Assembly (NCBI RefSeq): GCF_030410135.1 | Contig: NZ_JAUGQQ010000002.1 | Location: 1 to 64,000 of the forward strand | From: Aequorivita aurantiaca | GTDB lineage: Bacteria; Bacteroidota; Bacteroidia; Flavobacteriales; Flavobacteriaceae | Direction of reading: 5' to 3' | DNA length: 64,000 bases | Shown: piece by piece, positions 59,786 through 64,000 of the stretch | How the letters are laid out: every line of letters begins with the position of its first letter | Position numbering within the stretch: position 1 is the first letter of the stretch | Position numbers and translations under genes: made by a program | The notes under the pieces: model-generated | The model's database searches: none | Seen by the model: only the letters and a program-made list of their open reading frames with translations | What the model was told of the DNA's origin: nothing

Positions 59786-61819
59786 TTGACTACAGAAACC
59801 ATACTTTTAATAAGCCTCGCCGGAGTAATATCAATTGCTTTGGCGGTTTTTATGTATGGCTATAAGTCAAAGCAAACGCGCTTGTTGCGTTGGGTTTTCG
59901 GAATACTTCGTTTTATAACGTTGTTTTCCATTTTGATTTTGATAATCAACCCAAAATTCAAAAGTGAAACATATACCATCGAAAAGCCGAAACTGCCCGT
60001 GCTGATTGACAATTCTGCGTCGGTAGGGGAATTGGGACAAACCGAAAATGTTTCTGGATTGATTCAAAAATTAAAAGAGAATAGCGAGCTGAATGATAAA
60101 TTCGATGTTTCCTATTTTTCCTTCGGAAATGATTTCAGCGAAAGCGATTCACTAAACTTTGAAGAAAAAAATACCAATATTTCAAAGGCATTGGCTTCAA
60201 CTAACGAGCTTTTCAAAAACCAAACCGCCCCAACTATAATTATTACCGACGGAAACCAAACCCTGGGGAGCGATTATGAGTTTTCTTCAGCAACCTATAA
60301 AAATTCAATTTATCCAGTTATTCTAGGCGATTCCATAAAATACACCGATTTAAAAATCGAGCAACTGAATACAAATAGATACGCCTTTTTAAAAAATCAA
60401 TTTCCCGTTGAAGTCATTTTGACCTACAGCGGCTCAATCCCCGTAAATTCTGATTTTGTCATTACACAAGGTGCGACAACGGTATATAGAACAAACGTTT
60501 CCTTTTCGGAAAACGAGAGTTCAAAAACGTTGAATTTTACGCTGAATGCTTCCAGCGTTGGTCTTCAAAAATATACCGCGCAGTTACTTCCGCTTGCGGA
60601 TGAAAAAAACAAAACCAATAATAGTAAGCAGTTTGCGGTGGAAGTGATGGACCAGGCAACAAATGTTTTGGTCGTCAGCAAAATTTCCCATCCTGATTTG
60701 GGAGCGCTCAAAAAGTCAATAACTAGTAATGAACAGCGTACGATATCCTTCAAAAAACCTGCGGAAGCGGCAAGTATTTTAAATGATTTTCAACTTGTAA
60801 TCCTTTATCAACCTGACAGAAATTTTGCTTCGGTTTTTGATGAAATTGAAAAACTGAATAAAAACACTTGGGTTATTTCCGGCCTTCAAACGGATTGGTA
60901 TTTTTTAAACGGGGCGCAGGATAATTTCAACAAAGAAGCCTCAACCCAAAGTGACGATATTCAAGCAGAGTTAAATTCCAATTATGGAACTTTTGCCGTG
61001 GAGAATATTGGCTTTGATGATTTTCCGCCCTTGCAGACCGAATTTGGCGCTTTGGTTATCAGCGTTCCAAATGAAGTAATGTTGGAACAGACCGTCAGCG
61101 GAATTTCAAATGGAAACCCGTTGCTCGCAACTATGGAAATTAACGGTAAGCGCGACGCAATTTGGGACGGTGAAGGTTTTTGGCGTTGGCGCGCAAATAG
61201 TTTTCTGCAAACGGAAAGCTTCCAAAGTTTTGATGATTTTGTAGGGAACCTTGTTCAATATTTGGCTTCGAATAAACGCCGAAGTAGATTGGAAGTTTCC
61301 GCGGAAACCTTTTATTACAACAACAATCCCATAAAAATTTCTGCTCAATATTTCGATAAAAATTATGTTTTCGACAGTCGCGCTTCGTTGAATATTACAG
61401 TGAAAAATGCAGAAACGGAGCAACAGACAAACTTCCCAATGTTGTTGCGCAATAATTACTTTGAAGTGGATTTGAATAGTCTACCAGCGGGCGAATATAA
61501 TTATACCGTTTCTGTCGCGAATGAAGCGGTTTCCAGCAGCGGCAATTTTACAATTTTGGATTTTAATGTTGAGCAGCAATTCCTTAATGCAGATGTTTCA
61601 AAATTAAATAGAATTGCACAAAACACAGGCGGAAAAGCTTATTTCACAACACAATATGATGCTTTGATTGATGCATTGCTTGAAAACCCAAACTTTCAAA
61701 ATATTGAACGAAGCGAACAAAAAGTGGTACCTTTGATTGATTGGAAATATTTACTTGCCCTTATAGTTCTTGCCCTCGCTGCGGAATGGTTTATTAGAAA
61801 ATACAATGGACTTATATAA
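59786..61819 (+). CDS. membrane protein with von Willebrand A-like domain
   Basis: A 677-residue protein with two N-terminal helices (about 5-24 and 34-54), then a VWA-like domain in which the metal site motif is LIDNSASVG (Asp-x-Ser-x-Ser). A long beta-rich periplasmic region follows, and a last helix (about 653-670). This layout resembles Bat-type aerotolerance/surface-stress proteins, but no known function can be given. The start is a TTG at 59786; the first ATG would delete the first helix. Upstream DNA holds AGTGTTCAGTGGCAGTGGGC, a repeat-like remnant. Followed at 19 bases by the prohibitin-like gene. Confidence 0.72.
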   Translation: MTTETILLISLAGVISIALAVFMYGYKSKQTRLLRWVFGILRFITLFSILILIINPKFKSETYTIEKPKLPVLIDNSASVGELGQTENVSGLIQKLKENSELNDKFDVSYFSFGNDFSESDSLNFEEKNTNISKALASTNELFKNQTAPTIIITDGNQTLGSDYEFSSATYKNSIYPVILGDSIKYTDLKIEQLNTNRYAFLKNQFPVEVILTYSGSIPVNSDFVITQGATTVYRTNVSFSENESSKTLNFTLNASSVGLQKYTAQLLPLADEKNKTNNSKQFAVEVMDQATNVLVVSKISHPDLGALKKSITSNEQRTISFKKPAEAASILNDFQLVILYQPDRNFASVFDEIEKLNKNTWVISGLQTDWYFLNGAQDNFNKEASTQSDDIQAELNSNYGTFAVENIGFDDFPPLQTEFGALVISVPNEVMLEQTVSGISNGNPLLATMEINGKRDAIWDGEGFWRWRANSFLQTESFQSFDDFVGNLVQYLASNKRRSRLEVSAETFYYNNNPIKISAQYFDKNYVFDSRASLNITVKNAETEQQTNFPMLLRNNYFEVDLNSLPAGEYNYTVSVANEAVSSSGNFTILDFNVEQQFLNADVSKLNRIAQNTGGKAYFTTQYDALIDALLENPNFQNIERSEQKVVPLIDWKYLLALIVLALAAEWFIRKYNGLI

Positions 61820-61838
61820 CAACCCAAACACATTTAAA

Positions 61839-62654
61839 ATGGAGAAATTACCCAAACTCACAATACCCGTAATTATAGGAATTATTTTATTGATTATTGT
61901 CGTTGCAAAATCATCCGTAACCATAAAAGCTGGACACGCTGGCGTACTTTATCAAACTTTCGGCGATGGTGTAGTTACCGACGCACCACCACTGGGTGAG
62001 GGCTTTCATTTGATTGCTCCTTGGAACAAGGTTTTTATTTATGAAGTGCGCCAGCAGGAGCTAAGCGAAAAAATGCAGGTGCTTTCTTCCAACGGACTTG
62101 AAATAAAACTAGATGCATCTGCTTGGTTTCAGCCGTTGTACGGTGATGTTGCAAAATTGCATCAGGAAAAAGGAGAGGATTATTTGAAGCGTGTGATTCA
62201 ACCTGCAATACGCAGTGCAGCCCGCAGCGTTGTAGGTCGTTACACTCCGGAGCAGCTTTATTCCAGCAAGCGTGACGCCATACAGGAGGAAATTTTTGAG
62301 GAAACTAAAAAGATTTTAGATAAGCAATATGTGCAATTAAATGAAATATTGGTACGTGATGTAACCCTTCCACCGACAATAAAAGACGCAATTGAGCGAA
62401 AACTGCGACAGGAGCAGGAATCATTGGAATATGAGTTCCGTTTGGAAAAGGCTACAAAAGAAGCAGAGCGCCAACGTATTGAGGCAGAAGGAAAGGCACG
62501 CGCAAATAGTATTTTGAGCGCCTCGCTTACTGATAAAATTCTTCAGGAAAAAGGAATACAGGCAACTGTGGAACTCGCAAAATCATCAAACGCAAAAGTA
62601 GTGGTGGTGGGCTCTGGAGAAAATGGACTGCCTCTGATTTTGGGGAATAATTAA
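61839..62654 (+). CDS. prohibitin-like SPFH domain membrane protein
   Basis: About 271 residues from the ATG at 61839 (an ATG at 61806 overlapping the upstream gene is possible). One N-terminal helix (LTIPVIIGIILLIIVVAKS), then a prohibitin/SPFH domain (VTIKAGHAGVLYQTFGDGVV, EGFHLIAPWNKVFIYEVRQQEL, LSSNGLEIKLDASAWFQP), and a coiled-coil C-terminal part (KLRQEQESLEYEFRLEKATKEAERQRIEAEGKA). Such proteins form large ring assemblies in membranes and modulate proteases or lipid domains. The pairing with a VWA protein suggests a membrane scaffold, which is inference. Confidence 0.85.
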   Translation: MEKLPKLTIPVIIGIILLIIVVAKSSVTIKAGHAGVLYQTFGDGVVTDAPPLGEGFHLIAPWNKVFIYEVRQQELSEKMQVLSSNGLEIKLDASAWFQPLYGDVAKLHQEKGEDYLKRVIQPAIRSAARSVVGRYTPEQLYSSKRDAIQEEIFEETKKILDKQYVQLNEILVRDVTLPPTIKDAIERKLRQEQESLEYEFRLEKATKEAERQRIEAEGKARANSILSASLTDKILQEKGIQATVELAKSSNAKVVVVGSGENGLPLILGNN

Positions 62655-62723
62655 AATGGGTCCGGTAGAGCGCGGGCAAGAATTCTTATTCGATTACTAG
62701 ATCAAATTATCCTTTTATTAATT

Positions 62724-62757
62724 AAAAATAAACCTTCCTTAAAGGAGGGTTTATTTT
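62724..62757. terminator. bidirectional terminator between prohibitin and symporter genes
   Basis: An 11-base-pair stem with one wobble pair (AATAAACCTTCC-type arm at 62728-62738 with 62744-62754) around a TTAAA loop, with A-rich and T-rich flanks, lies between the two convergent genes. Confidence 0.8.
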
Positions 62758-62768
62758 CAGAAATTATA

Positions 62769-64000
62769 TTAATTGGTGGTCCGAAAGGATTTTATAATCA
62801 ATAATCCACAAACTAAGCTTACCAAAGATAGGATAAAGGCTAACAAATTATTGCCATAAATAAAATTCCCGATGGAGAAAAGAGCGCAATAAACACCAAT
62901 TACACCTGCAAAAAATCCAAGAATCTTCATTCCAAACCCTTTAAATTTGGATTCATTTCCAAATATTAAACTGTTGAAACTGTTCAAGGTATCTGCCTCT
63001 GAGGGTTTTGTCAATAGTGTCACAAGCACCCAACCGACCGTGGTAATCGCTACACTAAAAACCAATTGCCAATGGCCCGCCATTTCAACTAAGGGGGTTT
63101 CCATTTTTCCATTTATAAAGAAAAATGCCGCAATTACAAATGAAATTACCATTGCGGCAATCTCACTGTATGGATTTATTCTGCTCCAAAACCAACGCAA
63201 AATAAACAGCAGACCAGTACCAGCGCCAATGGAAAGCAACAAATTGAAACCATCCCGGGCTTCTTCCAAAACCAATGCGAGCAAAGCTGCCAATATCATC
63301 ATAACAACAGTAGATGTTCTTCCCACGGCAACTTGTTCCTTCCCACTGGCTTCCTTCCTAAGAAATCTTACATAAAAATCATTTACCACATAAGAACTTC
63401 CCCAATTTAAATGAGTTGAAATGGTACTCATAAATGCAGCAATTAGTGATGTTATAACTATTCCTAACAAACCCGCTGGCAAAAAGGTTAGCATCGCAGG
63501 GTAGGAGAGGTCATTTTTTACAAAAGCCGGGTTCAAATTGGGAAAAGCTGCCTGTAAGCTTTCGATATTCGGATAGATGACAATTGATGCAAGTCCAATA
63601 ATAATCCACGGCCACGGGCGCAGGGCGTAATGCGCGAAATTAAAAAACAACGTTGCCCAAGTTGCGTGTTTTTCATTTTTCGCGGCAAGCATTCGCTGGG
63701 CAATATAGCCGCCACCACCGGGTTCGGCTCCTGGATACCAAACGCTCCACCACTGTACGGCAAGTGGAACAATGAGCAATGGGATCAACAGTTCCGGCTT
63801 TGAGAAATCTGGCAACATCGCAGTTTTTGCGGCCACGGCAGGAGTAGATAGAAGGTTTTCAATTCCACCGATTTCTGGCATATTTACTATAAAAATTGTA
63901 GCCCAAATACTGCCGACCATGGCAATAATGAATTGAACAAAATCAGTTAGTAAAACTCCCCGTAATCCGCCAAAAGCTGAATAAATCACCACCACAGGGG
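62769..64000 (-). CDS. sodium:solute symporter family protein, N-terminus outside window
   Basis: At least 410 residues of an SSS-family (SLC5-like) transporter; the gene runs off the right edge of the window, so the first helices are missing. Remaining features include IYSAFGGLRGVLLTDFVQFIIAMVG (the conserved helix 5-6 signature region), WYPGAEPGGGGYIAQRMLAAKNEKHA, SLIAAFMSTISTHLNWGSSYVVNDFY (the sodium-site helix with Ser/Thr), then further helices. It imports a small solute with sodium. The WWSVWYPGAEPGGGGY form occurs in uncharacterised Bacteroidota members, so the substrate is not assigned. Confidence 0.88.
   Translation of the reverse strand, partial: PVVVIYSAFGGLRGVLLTDFVQFIIAMVGSIWATIFIVNMPEIGGIENLLSTPAVAAKTAMLPDFSKPELLIPLLIVPLAVQWWSVWYPGAEPGGGGYIAQRMLAAKNEKHATWATLFFNFAHYALRPWPWIIIGLASIVIYPNIESLQAAFPNLNPAFVKNDLSYPAMLTFLPAGLLGIVITSLIAAFMSTISTHLNWGSSYVVNDFYVRFLRKEASGKEQVAVGRTSTVVMMILAALLALVLEEARDGFNLLLSIGAGTGLLFILRWFWSRINPYSEIAAMVISFVIAAFFFINGKMETPLVEMAGHWQLVFSVAITTVGWVLVTLLTKPSEADTLNSFNSLIFGNESKFKGFGMKILGFFAGVIGVYCALFSIGNFIYGNNLLAFILSLVSLVCGLLIIKSFRTTN

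Noticed and set aside
1-64000. CRISPR arrays, insertion sequences and tRNA genes
   Set aside because: No regularly spaced direct repeats, transposase motifs or convincing tRNA-like cloverleaf sequences were noticed by eye in the gaps; a tRNAscan-SE run was not possible.

Overview
The window is AT-rich chromosomal DNA from a member of the Bacteroidota, most probably the family Flavobacteriaceae. Evidence for this: many genes sit behind a TAnnTTTG -7 promoter box, mostly without a Shine-Dalgarno sequence; type IX secretion parts are present (PorQ, PorX and a cargo protein with a C-terminal sorting domain); LpxC and FabZ are fused; and several small lipoprotein and outer-membrane families are typical of this group. 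Genus and species cannot be fixed from the sequence alone. I saw no prophage, insertion sequence, CRISPR array or tRNA gene. The region is mostly housekeeping core with a few small lineage-specific insertions.

Layout. 1-120: the 3' end of a 5S rRNA and its terminator, i.e. the end of an rRNA operon. 0.4-7 kb: ZIP metal transporter plus methyltransferase, a THUMP-domain RNA methyltransferase, an rlmD-DUF6452-DUF6048 operon and ornithine aminotransferase. 7-16.4 kb: a type IX cargo protein, a small Smr protein, a calcium-repeat lipoprotein, a cysteine desulfurase, and a TonB-dependent receptor coupled to an M23 peptidase. 16.5-19 kb: a coiled-coil protein, zapA, a structured RNA that I read as 6S RNA, and rny. 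19-24.4 kb: aldo/keto reductase and xerD, then four tandem outer-membrane beta-barrel paralogues before aroQ. 24.4-32.6 kb: esterase, lpdA, two msrB genes, M48 lipoprotein, MFS transporter and a three-repeat lipoprotein. 32.8-38.5 kb: lon, porQ-cmk, mscL, a small lipoprotein and an XRE regulator. 38.7-47 kb: M14 carboxypeptidase, Lrp regulator, DinB, YihY, PfpI, aroB, proline dehydrogenase, DUF4258 and ald. 47-48.7 kb: a duplicated two-gene membrane module. 48.8-52.3 kb: tsaE, porX and an HD hydrolase. 52.5-57.8 kb: lipid A early genes (lpxD, lpxC-fabZ, lpxA), efp, a second LpxD-like gene and an NTF2-like gene. 57.9-64 kb: sucD, fabG, a VWA membrane protein, a prohibitin-like protein and a sodium:solute symporter cut by the window end.

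How the genes fit together. The envelope dominates: lipid A synthesis, the FabZ and FabG steps of fatty acid synthesis, cell-wall hydrolysis (M23), outer-membrane barrels, a TonB receptor and type IX secretion. Amino acid and central metabolism is represented by RocD and proline dehydrogenase (arginine/proline use), alanine dehydrogenase, AroB and AroQ (shikimate pathway), Lpd and SucD (2-oxoacid and TCA steps). Protein and RNA quality control is represented by Lon, MsrB, RNase Y, RlmD, TsaE and EF-P.

The best candidate for something undescribed is at 47545-48653. A 46-residue lipoprotein gene overlaps the start of a four-helix membrane protein gene by 59 bases in a shifted frame, and the whole cassette, promoter included, is present twice with the overlap length kept exactly. 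Other points worth a look are the 6S-like RNA, a dispersed-repeat-type hairpin acting as a possible attenuator in front of fabG, two apparently leaderless genes (rlmD, aroQ), and a 13-base palindrome upstream of lon.
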